Positions 19,047 to 29,673 of a DNA stretch of 64,000 bases are shown piece by piece; position 1 is the stretch's first letter; each line of letters starts with the position of its first letter. The stretch comes from Cyanidiococcus yangmingshanensis. Taxonomy: Eukaryota; Rhodophyta; Bangiophyceae; Cyanidiales; Cyanidiaceae. The notes beneath the pieces are model-generated. The model was given only the letters and a program-made list of their open reading frames with translations, searched no databases and had not been told where the DNA came from. Where the stretch lies: contig VWRR01000013.1 in the NCBI GenBank assembly GCA_013995675.1, forward strand, positions 124,001 through 188,000, written 5' to 3'. The position numbers and the translations under genes are program-made.

Positions 19047-19751
19047 ATGTCTATTGTTAAAAGTATCACCATTGTGCTCGCGATTTGCTTTCTTTTCTGC
19101 AGCAGTCACGTGCTCGCACTGCCTTTATGGACGACGGAGGATCGCTTAATCCTCCACGCGGCGGCGTCGCCTTCCGCGTCGCCTTCACCTTCGCCATCGA
19201 TGATGATGACTTCGATGAGCTCGAGCAGTCTGTACGGGCGTGTGGGTCTTGAGAATGCAGCCGTGATCGACGAAGTACTCCGAATGCACGCATCTGCGTC
19301 GCCTTCGCCTTCGCCGTCGATGATGATGTCTTCGATGAGCTCGAGCAGTATGTACCGGCGAGTTGCGGTAGATTTTATCGCTGCCGTTGATGACGTCCTC
19401 CGTGCACACAGCATGCACGCGTCTCCGTCTCCATCACCGTCGCCCTCGATGATGATGTCTTCGATGAGCTCGAGCAGTGCGTACAGGCGTGTGGGTCTTG
19501 AGAACGCAGCCGTGATCGACGAGGTGCTCCGAGTGCACGCATCTGCGTCGCCTTCGCCTTCGCCTTCGCCGTCGATGATGATGTCTTCAATGAGCTCGAG
19601 CAGTCTGTACGGACGCATTGCCGCCGACTACCTCTCTTTAGAGGATGCAGAAGTCATGGAAGAGGTATTGCGTTTGCATAGCAGTATGCATGCGTCACCA
19701 TCACCATCACCATCACCGTCACCGTCACCGTCCAGCCATCATTCTCATTAA
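19047..19751 (+). CDS. Secreted Ser-Pro / Met-rich tandem-repeat protein, unknown family
   Basis: The 234-residue product begins with a clear signal peptide (MSIVKSITIVLAICFLFCSS, likely cut after VLA). The remainder is built of four units of about 40-43 residues. Each unit has a Ser-Pro linker (ASPSPSPS), an invariant block MMMSSMSSSS (MMMTS in unit 1; DNA starts at 19200, 19320, 19449, 19575), then a 15-25-residue acidic helix (type GLENAAVIDEVLR). Helices of units 1 and 3 are nearly identical, and units 2 and 4 form a second type, so an A-B pair was duplicated. The tail is (SP)n-SSHHSH. Ser-Pro runs suggest an O-glycosylated wall or surface protein. Met blocks plus terminal His could bind metal such as Cu(I). 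Function is unknown. ATG 19047 places the signal peptide at the N-terminus. Confidence 0.8.
   Translation: MSIVKSITIVLAICFLFCSSHVLALPLWTTEDRLILHAAASPSASPSPSPSMMMTSMSSSSLYGRVGLENAAVIDEVLRMHASASPSPSPSMMMSSMSSSSMYRRVAVDFIAAVDDVLRAHSMHASPSPSPSPSMMMSSMSSSSAYRRVGLENAAVIDEVLRVHASASPSPSPSPSMMMSSMSSSSLYGRIAADYLSLEDAEVMEEVLRLHSSMHASPSPSPSPSPSPSSHHSH
19158..19740. repeat. Coding tandem repeat, four ~120-129-bp units in A-B-A-B order
   Basis: The Met-block DNA recurs at intervals of 120, 129 and 126 bases. Units 1 and 3, about 249 bases apart, are almost base-identical across the helix and following linker (differences at a few third positions). This indicates recent duplication or gene conversion of a two-unit block. 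Shorter TCGCCT/TCACCA hexamers build the Ser-Pro runs. Confidence 0.85.
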
Positions 19752-20203
19752 ATTCGCATTGATGGATCAAACACGGCCATCACCTTGTGGATGCACGGAA
19801 AACGTCGAACCACGGCTTGGTTTGTTTTACCGGACAGACACGTAAGGTTGTTGTCGAGTTCAAACACTTTGAGGCGTTCGTGATTTGCGTCGCGCCTCAG
19901 GGCGCTCGAAAACTGCAGAATCACAAGGTGATGCCAAATCAGTGGGCATCGAAGGCGACTTGGTCTTTAAGTATGCGGACAGAGCCCTGTACAACATATC
20001 GAAAATTCTTCGGAAAGACTCCATCTTTCGAAAGAAGGCCACGAGAGCTGGGGAGGAAAGATAACTTTTGAGGCGCTTAATCTCCCGAGAATGTAAAGAA
20101 TAAGGAAAGAGTCCAGAAAGTATGTTGAGTTCCGTAGGGGGCAAGAATCTCGTGCTCTCGTTCGTTCGCACCCGGCACCATCATATCACTTTGCGTGAAC
20201 ACA
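19752..20203. other. Convergent spacer
   Basis: The 3' flanks of the repeat-protein gene and of the DUF1295 gene meet here. Nothing else is recognised. Confidence 0.5.
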
Positions 20204-21200
20204 TTAGTTTCTAGTCTTGACGTTTCTGCTCTGCAAGCTTGACGCTTTGGCAGTATCTCTCGAATCTGTAGCAGTTGGGGGCGTTTTCGCACTATACAGA
20301 GGCCATTCGAACAGCATTGTCCGTTTGATCACTAGAGGGAGGTTCCTGTACAAAACTGGTGGCAGCGGAATCAAAGGGCTAGTCTCTTGTTTGTAAGTTA
20401 TGAACGCGTCTGCGATACTCCGAGCTTCTGAGCGGGAGAGCGATCTAACATCTGACTGCAATCCATTAATGTACTTTTCGTTCATAGATTGCTCAAGCAG
20501 TGGCATGCCGCTGACGAAGAGCAGCAGGAACATCGTGAACAGCGGCGAGGCTATCCCTGCGCAAACTAGCGCAATTGATGCTGCTAATCCTGAATAGCTG
20601 GAGAGAAAGATTCCCCACCATGCACAGATTTCGCCGAAGTAATTCGGATGCCGCGAGAAACGCCATAAACCGCTGTGACACCAGAGTGTAAAACTTTGCC
20701 CCGAGCAAGTGCGTTGGTGCCGTAACTTTTGAATATCGCTAATAGACTCGATGAAGAATCCACCAGCCCATAGTGCCCATCCAACATAATCCAAATAGTT
20801 TATAGGCTCTTCGGGAAGCATCTGCACGGTAGCGGAGCTCAGAGCGAGTACAGGAAGAGAAACAACCCATACCCATACTGTCTGAAAACCCCAAAAAAAC
20901 GCAAGCTTTGGCAGACTTGAGCGAAATTTGCCAAGGCGTCGGTCTTCCGTCCACAAAAATATCCGATACAAAAGAAAGAGCGAAAGACGGCAAGACCAAA
21001 CTAAGATAAAGAAGGAAACAGTCACAGTGCGAGGGCGCCTGACGGGACTACGCAGGAGGCCTATAGAGAGCTAACACACCGAAGTTCGTGCCTCCCGCGA
21101 AATCTGTAAGTTTGTCGAAACGAAAAATAGCTGTTATGAAGAAAAAGCCAAGCTGGTACAAAAAAGTGTACAGGAAGGCGCGATCGAAAACAGTTATCAT
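20204..21200 (-). CDS. DUF1295 / steroid-reductase-like membrane protein (one frameshift)
   Basis: This is a polytopic membrane protein of the DUF1295 family, distantly related to steroid 5-alpha-reductases and isoprenylcysteine methyltransferases. Plant homologues are annotated as putative oxidoreductases. From ATG 21200 the frame reads MITVFDRAFLYTF, then FRFDKLTDFAGGTNFGVLAL, which matches the plant family motif. The match then continues one frame over with WSCRLSLFLLYR, EDRR, and the NADPH-region hallmark GLWRFSRHPNYFGE. The shift is best placed at 21062, where dropping one base gives ALYGLLRSP. The downstream part alone lacks any ATG, which supports the longer gene. The C-terminal 60 residues are polar. 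Substrate is unknown. Confidence 0.75.
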
Positions 21201-21483
21201 CTGTGACAGAAATAAAAACTCGCAAATTATGGGTCAGATAGAAACACAATGTGCTGAAAACGCGAAATTCAGCCAATTTATGCATCTGTCGCAGTACACA
21301 GCGTTGTTGCCCTCAACGCGTACCGAGATAGGGACGCCGAACACAAGCTCCAAAACGAAAGCAAACTATTGTATTAGGGTTAATCGTCTCGACAGATTTT
21401 TCATTTCGGAAAACGACTATATTCAAAGGTACCCATTTCTAATTTCAGGTGAATGACCGACCAAATAAACGAGAGCGATGTTT

Positions 21484-23126
21484 TTATTTAGGCGAGACGG
21501 TTGAGGCTACTGATGGGCTGTAAAGTCTGCCACAAGCTTGCTCCGGAGTGTTCTGCACAAAAAGAGAGTTGACTGGCTGCTCGTTCTCGTAGAGAAAAAT
21601 TGTAGGCTTTGCCTGCTTCGGAGAGTGCGACGGCGCTGGCGATAGGGCCACATTTCGAGAGATCGGCTGAGAACCCATCGAGGAACAGAGAGAGCAGAGG
21701 GGTTGCTCCTCTACAACCTGCTTCGCATCAGTGCTCATTTCATAGGGCATACCCTCATGGTCGGGGTATTCGAACGCCGTATTGGAACTCGGTTTCAGGT
21801 CTTCGCAAGCGCTGGCGCGATGCAGCTTTTTCTGGGGTTCCTCTGGGGTCACCAGTTTCTCGCTCAGTATCGCTTTTTCAACAGTCCCTAGACACTCCGT
21901 GTTTGCGTCGTTGTGCAACGGTGGTATTGCTTCCGTTCGCCGTTTCCTCGGCAGAATTTTGCTTTGACTTTGAGATACGTCGATCTGCACCTGATCCCAA
22001 AAAGCCCGTCCTCCTGTGCGGAAAAGTTCTCGTTTGCTGATTGGTATAATGCTCGATAATAAATTATGGGCTACTTGGGGATACTTTTCGTCGACGAACG
22101 GAACTAGTCGTAGAGGGCATAATTCTGCAGTGGCAATTTTCACGGCGACTTGTGGATCTAAATTTGGCCCCAAGACGCCTGCAGCTTCAGAGTCCTGAAT
22201 CCCCGGCGGGAGCGGATTCAAGTATGTGAGGCGGCGAACCCGTGGATCAAATACCCGATGGTGACGGAATGCGATGACCGCTCTTCGGAATCCGTGTTCA
22301 AACTCCGCGAAGTTTTCATGCAAACGTCTGCTGCGTACCGCCTGCAAAATCTGGTCCAGTTGACGACATTTGAGGACGAAACTATGCGCCCTGCGAATTC
22401 CCATCTTCGGGATACCGGCGAAGAAATCGCAGCCAGCCAGAATGCACATAAAAAGAAGCATATCCGGGTTAAACGCGAGTAGATTCGGATTGCTCACCGC
22501 CCCAAGATTCTTTTGTTCGAAGTATTCACCGTAGCCATACCGATCAAGCTTGAACAAAACACTTCTAGCGCCGTAAACAATTAGGTCCGAGTCCTCTGTG
22601 ATGACCAGGTCGATTAACTTTTCTTCGAGAGCATAGCAAGTTGAGCGTCCGCCTCGTAGGGGGCAACGACGTAGTCAATGTTCTCTGCTCGGAGCGCTTT
22701 GATGACTTCATAAGCCATCTCAGGTGTAACATCAACCGCTCGCTGGAAGAAACTTTGCGCCGTTGCCACGTCGCCGCGAGCGAGCTCGCGGTTACCCAGT
22801 TCTAGGTTCCTCTGTCGCTGAGCAGCTCGACGTTGCTCGGTCTCGCACTTGGCAGGTAGCCTACCACCATCAAACACGATCAAGGGGACAATTCCATAGT
22901 GACGAAGCATACGAACACGACTTAAAAAGTTCTCTGCATAGCGTTTCGAGCACGCTGCTCGGGTAGCCGTGTCGCGGGGAGACGTACAGAGCTCGAAAGC
23001 GCAACCAACCACGCTCTTGTGAAGCCATGAGTAACCATCCACACCAGCGCGACTTTCTGCGAATTCAGATATATGTTTTCGAAAACAAATCGGCTTCAGA
23101 ACGGGTAACAAACCCTGAATACCCAT
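21484..23126 (-). CDS. EXO1: Exonuclease 1 (XPG/RAD2 family), one frameshift
   Basis: EXO1 is a 5'-3' exonuclease and flap nuclease acting in mismatch repair, end resection and meiosis. ATG 23126 gives MGIQGLLPVLKPI, the defining EXO1 N-terminus, then DGYSWLHKS, the I-region APYEADAQLA with catalytic acidic residues, ITEDSDLIVYG, and the helix-hairpin GCDFFAGIPKMGIRRAH. A long polar C-terminal tail (about 200 residues) follows, as in other EXO1 proteins where MMR partners bind. FEN1 is excluded by the N-terminus and the WLHK motif. The frame shifts by one base at about 22627: one base is missing between CTCTC and GAAGAA on the coding strand, and restoring it rejoins AML to EKLIDLVITEDSD. Confidence 0.9.
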
Positions 23127-23773
23127 GAAAATGCTTAGGTGCCTCGAAGAACGCTTTTCACTCAGCCGATGCACAGTTCAAATTCCCTGTAATAAGACAC
23201 GCAGCAGCGCTCAGGGGCGCGCTGTCTGGCAGCGATCGTTCCGGGTGATCAGGCCAAGAGCGTCCGCACGCTGCCCTCATTTTCTTCGCGTACGGCACTT
23301 TGTGTGCGACTACGCTTTGCGACGCGGTCTAGTTCAACTTTAGTTTGGGGTGAACAGCAGCCTCCGTCTGCGTGTTTGGAGAGCCTGCAGGGGGTTGAAC
23401 AGGCACAGAAGAGTTTCACTTCAAGCCGTAGAGGCGGCTGTGAACGGACGCGTTGTTCGCGGCTTCGAAACGGGTTTCGGCACGTTGCGAACTTGAGCAC
23501 GGTCCCACAGATCCAAAGGGAGACTTCTCGAATGCCCAGAGGTTTCAAGAGCGCCATACACTATCTGTAAGGAACTTTACAGGGACAAAGCCATCGTGAT
23601 TTTTAGGACCGATACGCTTTGACAGAAAGTTATTCTATAAACTAAGCGTTCGCAGCGGCTTCGTTAGCGAGAGCGATTTCCAGCATCGAAATTGTTCCTT
23701 TCGAGTGAACGTAGAGGCTTTCGGGACGTTTGGGGGAGCGAACTTGTCCTTAACCCCAGCATCGTGCCTCTCA
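23127..23773. promoter_or_regulatory. Divergent spacer EXO1 / TMEM254-like gene
   Basis: The 650-base spacer holds both promoters. Open frames at 23249-23557 (-) and 23304-23570 (+) are overlapping shadows without domains. No motif is certain. Confidence 0.4.
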
Positions 23774-24208
23774 ATGGTTCAACCTGCAGTTCCGATACCT
23801 TGTTTTCCGCCAGGAGTTCTGCCATGGCTTTTAACTGCAGGACTCGTCGTGCTGGGTATTGGATCTTATGACATAATGGCCTCAGCTTCTGTAGAGAAAA
23901 GCAATGCTTGTCTTCGTACATTGCGGCATCTGGCGTCAGCGTCTTGTTTGGGTGTACTCAGGTCCCCGGAATTCGTTATTCTGGTTTTCTACAGCGCCAT
24001 CGCTGCTCATATAGTAGAGAGTTTTGCCGCATTTGTCTTTATTCAGCACAATTGTCGTTCGAGATGTTGTATGGAGCGAAAAACGTTTTACTGGTCGATA
24101 ATTGTACTGATATTTGGGTTTCCCGCATTCAGGGAACTCATTAAGACGGTGAGGTCAGAGCGAGTAGCTTGCGCTTCGTCACGAAAACCGCGATACGCAA
24201 AACGATGA
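23774..24208 (+). CDS. TMEM254-like (DUF4499) small membrane protein
   Basis: The 144-residue product has hydrophobic segments at about residues 12-35, 65-92 and 108-128. The middle to last part (SAIAAHIVESFAAF, then WSIIVLIFGFPAFRELI) follows the DUF4499/TMEM254 pattern of a His-x-x-Glu helix and a WxxQTLLFGFPSL-like final helix. Function of the family is unknown; in animals it is a small multi-pass protein of internal membranes. The start is ATG 23774 (MVQPAVPIPCF); codons upstream lack an ATG. It ends in a basic tail. Confidence 0.55.
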   Translation: MVQPAVPIPCFPPGVLPWLLTAGLVVLGIGSYDIMASASVEKSNACLRTLRHLASASCLGVLRSPEFVILVFYSAIAAHIVESFAAFVFIQHNCRSRCCMERKTFYWSIIVLIFGFPAFRELIKTVRSERVACASSRKPRYAKR

Positions 24209-25171
24209 ACATACTCATACAGGACGACGACCAAGGACACTAGTTATCCCGATGGAACTCACCCGGAGAGATGAAGCCGCCACGATGAGGATGTACGGCC
24301 CAGCATCGACAAAACTGATGTAATTCTGCACTCGATACATCCAACGAATATGAGGTGGCCAGCGCAGCATTGGATGCTGCCCATGGCCTGCGTTCTGTTC
24401 CGAACGAGGTACTCATAGACTCGAGCTTCTGGCCGCATCCGCTGCTTAGGGGCACGAATCACCTGACACCGATCCAGTGGCCTGTCTTGTCTCGAGGAGT
24501 GTTCACCACCCGGTTGAGGAAACCAACGTCCCTGTGTAGGCATAGCGTCGGAAACGATCGAGAGAGGCTCGGACAAGGGCGTGTATCAGGCTGAGTGGCT
24601 GCCAGCTTCTCACTTTTTCTCATGCGCGGCTGCCAGGGCCTCGCTTGCACCGCTGCAGCGGTTGGAAGGATTGGGACCTCTCGATGCAGCGCTGCGCCGT
24701 GGACCGCGTACCTCGTCTGTTCATCCTTATTGGCGGCAACGTAGCGCATCGAGGCGGGTGTGCTCCTCGGAACTGCCGATGATATTGCCTGTGCCTCTTC
24801 TATGGCGGGTTTTTTTTGGAGATGATTCCTCTCTAAAAACTTTTAACCAAGACCATGGACCTCTTTGAGAACAAGAATGGTGGCTGCTGCGCTTTCTGCG
24901 ACAATTTTGCTCCAACGTCGCTTGATCGAACTCGCAAAACTATTCGGCGACCTAGACTGCACCCTGCTATTGTTTAAGGCTCTTCTGCTCCGGTATCTCT
25001 AGGCAAGGATCGTGGATCTCTTCCAGAAGCCTAGTGAGCTGAATTCTGGTCGACGTGTTTCCAATGCGAAGAGAGGAACCAAGGCTTTCTTGGTAAAGAT
25101 TTCACTCCCTCACACTGCTAGAGCTAAATTGCGTGAGCGTTCCTCCAGTACCGAATAATTATTGTAACCAG
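24209..25171. other. Interval with GC-rich, possibly frameshifted coding sequence, unresolved
   Basis: Between 24250 and 24870 the plus strand has three successive open segments in different frames: from ATG 24252 (MELTRRDEAATMRMYGPAST), then about 24330-24594, then 24581-24868. GC content is coding-like. Given the single-base shifts elsewhere in the window, this could be one broken gene. I recognise no family in any frame and do not call it. Confidence 0.3.
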
Positions 25172-26180
25172 TTAGAAGTAGGTACCATCGGCAACTGGGG
25201 TAATGTAGAGCTCACCTCGTAGCAAATCAATGCCGAAACGCATCGTGAGCTGAAGAAAACGATTCTGTTTTGCATCAGTGAAAGGTCTGCTTGAGCGTTT
25301 TGGGTCCGTGCATTTCTTCTTAGCAATATTAAACTTATATTGAACTCCAGCGACAAGGCGCAAAGCGTCTTCTTCATAGGTTGGTATCCAGGACGCATGC
25401 AGAAAAAAGTATGATGGAGATGTTCTAGCTACATTATCTTTTCGCCGAGTCTGTCGGCTCTTCGTGCGAAACTTATCCAGTCGGCGAATGAAATCCCATT
25501 CGAAGCCCCACCATGTCGCGGGTTGCCTCTGCACGAGATTCGTGTAAAGTCGTCGTCGATCACGATCCGCACGATCTGTCCACAGCATGAGACCCGGCAG
25601 ACGCACAGTAGTACCTAGTTTCAGATAGATCCTTCCTGGCAAGGTAAAAGGTTCAACTTGTCGAGAGGAACTCCTCACATGATACGAAGGGCCACTTTCC
25701 CTCTCTCGATTTCGATCCCTCAACCTATCTCTGAAAAGACTGGGCAGCCATCTACGTCGTGCCTTTATCACGTACTTATCATTCTCTAATTCATCCTCAT
25801 TGGTCGTGTCTGCAGACGTATTGCGGAGCGCATTTGCGGTCGGATGCAGCCGCAGGCGTGCCGAGAGTCGCAGTTGAGGCGTGTCATTGCGCTCTTGACT
25901 CCAAAGTCGTTGGATATAGAGTACAGCTGCACCACGTACAGGTAAGAGGTATGGATCACGGTTCATGTAAATGTTCTGCAGTTGCAGTCGTGACTGCCAA
26001 ACCTGAAAAAAAGTCAGTGCAGGAACATGCTGCCGATAGTCCCAGAGACACAGCCGGTCGCTTGCGGCACTGCAGAGCTGTCGCCAAGGGATCGCTATTC
26101 CAAGCTTCAAAAGACGGCAAAGGGGGCCTAAGTTCCCCAAAGCCAACTTTCGAGTCTTGCACAGAAACTTTTGTCGGCAT
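25172..26180 (-). CDS. Strand-rich unknown protein, possibly outer-membrane beta-barrel
   Basis: A long frame (25172-26146) encodes about 320 residues, but its upstream end has no ATG. An ATG at 26180 in the neighbouring frame (MPTKVSVQDSKVGFGE) is the likely start, implying one more base shift near 26100. I do not recognise the family. Short alternating hydrophobic/polar segments dominate (GRIYLKLGTTVRL, WWGFEWDF, YFFLHASWIP, LRLVAGVQYKFNIA, LQLTMRFGIDL), separated by Arg/Asp-rich turns. The chain ends in an aromatic residue (GTYF). That pattern fits a plastid or mitochondrial outer-membrane barrel such as TGD4-type or OEP proteins, but no family motif confirms it. Confidence 0.5.
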
Positions 26181-27258
26181 TAGGCACGTTTCCAGCGCTC
26201 TAGTCGGATAGACCAACCACTACGATTGACAAGACCAACGAGCACTCTGTAGCGCTCCGATCTGCACTCGAACAGGTCACCATTCGATTTGTGAAGGAGG
26301 CGCACAAAGGCACTGATTATCCTTCATAGCTCGGCGAAATTTTCTATACATTTCGATAAAATGGTTGAAATGGTTTGGTAATCGTATCATTGATGCGAGA
26401 TCATCTGAGGAAACCGGTCGATCTCCCCTGTCATACACCGAAATCTCGAAGAGCGAATGAGACTTTTCTCGAATAAAACGAAAACTCAATCCGCTGCTAA
26501 GGGAGCGCGTCGTAGCCCCTGTCGAAATTAACCGTGGCAAAAGTGCTCATATGAATCCCTAGAAATGAAACAAGATTTGGTTCAAATATTCTCTGACTCT
26601 ACACAAGAGATGAGTTCACCCTCACTTTTTCTTGCTAGACCAGTCTGGTCCAGTGAGGGACTCTTTGCTTCCGCTTTTTGCCATGAGCGGTCTGTTAGCA
26701 ACGATATCGCCGAGAGAAGCATCTCTGCATCAATGTGCCTTCCATATCCAGAGACATCCTCGTAAACAAATTCGGAAACTGAGACCCGCGCGCTTCAATA
26801 ACGCTCTTTCAGCGCTCACAGAAGCACTCGTTTCATGCGCACGGATCCGGATTTTTCACAGTTGCTTGACTACCGCACGTTGCATCATGAATAGAGGAAC
26901 GAAATCTGGCAAAAATTTTACTCAGCAAAATGCATGGGTACTCAATCCTTTGGAAATTAGCAAGGTGTTATTCCCTCACGCCTACAGCGCTGGGAGCATT
27001 CTCACCACAATACAGTTTGTCTCCATCGCGAAGATACATTCAGAGCACGCTCATTGACTATATCATGCGGTTTTCATGTGTTCGGATCGACTGCTTTTCG
27101 TCACGAGAGCCTGGATGGATCAGGCATGATTCATCCCGATGGGCCTCGCGGCCAAACCGGCGCCGCAAACCTGCCACAAGGCGCATCCGACATTACGAGC
27201 CGCGCCCGGTGGAACAAAGCGTGTGTCCTTGCCCAAGGGGTATCAAAAACGCGTACTG
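26181..27258. other. 1.1-kb spacer before chorismate synthase
   Basis: Divergent spacer. Open frames without ATG starts (26632-27057 +, 26277-26540 -) have no domains. The promoter of the chorismate synthase gene must lie in its right half. Confidence 0.4.
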
Positions 27259-27397
27259 ATGAACGGTTTCGAGCTAATGTTTGCACAATTCTGCATGCCT
27301 TTCCCTGAAAGATCGGTTTCTTGGGAAAGCACGGAGCTGCAGCTTCATCGCTCAGAGACGCCACCGTCAGCCTGTGCCGTCAGAGAGGAAGCTCCGA

Positions 27398-28588
27398 ATG
27401 GGGCTCGGCAACTCTTTTGGGAGGATTTTTCGAGTGACAACGTTCGGCGAGTCACACGGTGGTGGCGTCGGTGCCGTGATAGATGGCTGCCCTCCACGTC
27501 TACAGTTAACGAACGAAGACATTCAGAAAGAGCTCAATAGACGTCGACCAGGCCAGTCTAGACTCACAACGCCCCGAGACGAAGCCGACGAGGCCGAAAT
27601 TCTATCGGGTGTTGTTGATGGAGTTACAATGGGAACACCTATTGCGATACTTGTGCGAAACCGAGACCAGAGATCGCAAGACTATGAGGCAATGAAGGTA
27701 AGCTACCGACCGTCGCACGCTGACGCGACCTACGATGCAAAGTATGGCATCCGGGCGGTAGCCGGTGGAGGGCGCTCGTCCGCGAGAGAAACCATAGGCC
27801 GTGTTGCTGCAGGTGCTATTGCGAAAAAAATTTTGGAAACCTATGCGGGCACTGAAATTCTCGCGTATGTGAAACGTGTGAAGGACATCGAAGCAATGGA
27901 CATCAATCCTGATCTGGTCTCTCTTGACCAGGTTGAGTCGAGTATCGTTCGGTGTCCGGATGCTGCAGCAGCGGAACGAATGATCAACTTGATCGATGAC
28001 ATTCGTCGAACTGGCGATAGTGTCGGTGGCGTGGTCGAATGCGTCGCAAGGAATGTACCCGCAGGTCTTGGGTCTCCAGTATTCGACAAACTGGAAGCTG
28101 ATATTGCGAAGGCGCTCATGTCGCTGCCTGCGTCTAAAGGCTTTGAAATAGGCTCAGGATTTAGTGGAACACAACTGGCAGGATCCGAGCACAACGATCC
28201 GTTTTACGTTGGTGATGACGGGCGAACGCGGACTCGTGAAAATCGCTCAGGTGGAGTGCAAGGCGGCATTTCGAACGGCGAAAACATTATTTGTCGCGTG
28301 GCGTTCAAACCCACATCGACCATAGCTCGCGAGCAGCATACAGTGACCAGGTCTGGCGAGGAGGTGACGTTGCGCGGTAGGGGCAGGCATGATCCCTGCG
28401 TTTTGCCCCGCGCCGTGCCGATGGTGGAGGCTATGATTGCACTCGTACTCGTCGACCATCTACTACAGCAGATCGCGCAATGCACTGTATTGCCTCTGGA
28501 TGTATCCATGGCACCCAACCCGTTAGGAAAGAACGCGCCACCCGGAACAGTTTTGCACAACTTGCAAAGAGAAGGTCGAGCTTGGTGA
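27398..28588 (+). CDS. aroC: Chorismate synthase, probably plastid
   Basis: It converts 5-enolpyruvylshikimate 3-phosphate to chorismate, the last step of the shikimate pathway, with reduced FMN. Signatures in order: [70 protein letters not shown], and [18 protein letters not shown]. The mature part is full length (396 residues from the Met at 27398). Codons upstream remain open to 27275 and encode [19 protein letters not shown], which looks like the end of a transit peptide, but this frame has no ATG. An ATG at 27259 or 27277 in the adjacent frame (MFAQFCMPF, Phe-rich) would supply a red-algal-style presequence if one base shift is assumed. That part is inference. Confidence 0.93.
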   Translation: MGLGNSFGRIFRVTTFGESHGGGVGAVIDGCPPRLQLTNEDIQKELNRRRPGQSRLTTPRDEADEAEILSGVVDGVTMGTPIAILVRNRDQRSQDYEAMKVSYRPSHADATYDAKYGIRAVAGGGRSSARETIGRVAAGAIAKKILETYAGTEILAYVKRVKDIEAMDINPDLVSLDQVESSIVRCPDAAAAERMINLIDDIRRTGDSVGGVVECVARNVPAGLGSPVFDKLEADIAKALMSLPASKGFEIGSGFSGTQLAGSEHNDPFYVGDDGRTRTRENRSGGVQGGISNGENIICRVAFKPTSTIAREQHTVTRSGEEVTLRGRGRHDPCVLPRAVPMVEAMIALVLVDHLLQQIAQCTVLPLDVSMAPNPLGKNAPPGTVLHNLQREGRAW

Positions 28589-29169
28589 TCGAATTTCTTC
28601 GCTAGAGCCTGGACATTTTTCCTAGTGTGACCGCTTCAATGGGCATCGCGATTTTCTGACGCTGGCTCAGTCTTGAGATAGGATAATCGGATACGCGCCT
28701 AATTGGAATATATTTGGTCGCAACCCGTCTGAGGATTTCTTGTCTCAACAACGCAAGAAGCCCTCAACCGAACTTTTCCTTGCCAATTGCTGCAATGCAA
28801 GCGACCGAGTTTGCTGTGAATCGGGCCAAAATCGGAGATGCAAAATAGCCTAGATACAACCTGGATCTGCTCGTGAAACAAGAAGTGTGAAACCAAATGG
28901 ATGTGGGCGAGCTATGTGCTTATACGCACACTCATGCCGGGTACTGCGACACTAGCCCAGGCCCGGCGCTGCGGACATTTCAGGTTGGATGCAGAGAACA
29001 CTGGCCAGACAATCTCTACCTGTACTGCAATGGCTTTCCGTACGTATTTTGCCATGAAGACCGATCTACCCACTCATGATGGTCTCACCGCATTTAGATG
29101 CGGCAACTGTTATCGAGAACAATACGCTGAGCCTGGATCCTTTCCGAACCTTATTCTGATCAAAGTTAA
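28589..29169. other. Spacer downstream of chorismate synthase
   Basis: No gene is supported. Two overlapping plus-strand frames at 28897-29182 are Cys-rich (for example FRCGNCYREQ). They could belong, through base shifts, to the uncertain gene at 29170. Confidence 0.35.
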
Positions 29170-29673
29170 ATGGTTTCGATAGTTGCATCAATGCGAATGG
29201 CATCGAAAGCAGTGCTCAAAATCCAGGTCGTGGAACAACAATGGACACTCTCTCGCGAGCCAACTTGTTGGTATATGATGCCTCGCTGCGGATTAGTTAG
29301 AGATAACTTAGTGAAATTCGCGCTTTGCGAAAGTTCCAGACTCTTGCTTCAAGTATCGGAGACACCCATGCAAAGTTTTTGTCAAGGAATTTCTATTTCT
29401 GATCGAGATGACTTCGATTTGCCTCCTGGATATTTGCAGTCGTCCCTATCGATCGTTATCGTAAAATCACTTGGATTGTTTAGACGAATTCATGAGCGTT
29501 GCTCGACTTTGTGGCTGAATTCTTCGTCAGTGATTGGTAAGTCGCATTTTGAACGCGCATGTTCTGGTCTCGAGGTCACCTTCTCGCCTGAACAAGCTCA
29601 CAGGTTTTTCTTCATTTCCCGACTAGGATTCAGAGATATACGGATTTATAACAGGCCACCATCCACTCGATGA
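29170..29673 (+). CDS. Unrecognised 167-residue open frame, doubtful
   Basis: An ATG at 29170 opens 167 codons with no stop. The product has no signal peptide, membrane helix or motif that I recognise. A hydrophobic strand LSIVIVKSLGLF lies near residue 95, and the end HRFFFISRLGFRDIRIYN is aromatic-rich. It may be a real small protein, part of a larger frameshifted gene beginning near 28897, or chance. No neighbour suggests a role. Confidence 0.25.
   Translation: MVSIVASMRMASKAVLKIQVVEQQWTLSREPTCWYMMPRCGLVRDNLVKFALCESSRLLLQVSETPMQSFCQGISISDRDDFDLPPGYLQSSLSIVIVKSLGLFRRIHERCSTLWLNSSSVIGKSHFERACSGLEVTFSPEQAHRFFFISRLGFRDIRIYNRPPSTR

Noticed and set aside
20990-21025. Polypyrimidine tract ending TTATCTTAG on the minus strand, resembling a 3' splice site in the DUF1295 gene
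   Set aside because: The sequence before it (VTVSFFILVW) is part of the family homology, and the missing N-terminus is found contiguously upstream after a one-base shift at 21062, so no intron is needed.
22772-22796. Eight-base inverted repeat CCGCGAGC / GCTCGCGG in EXO1
   Set aside because: Short and within conserved coding sequence; expected by chance in CG-rich codons.
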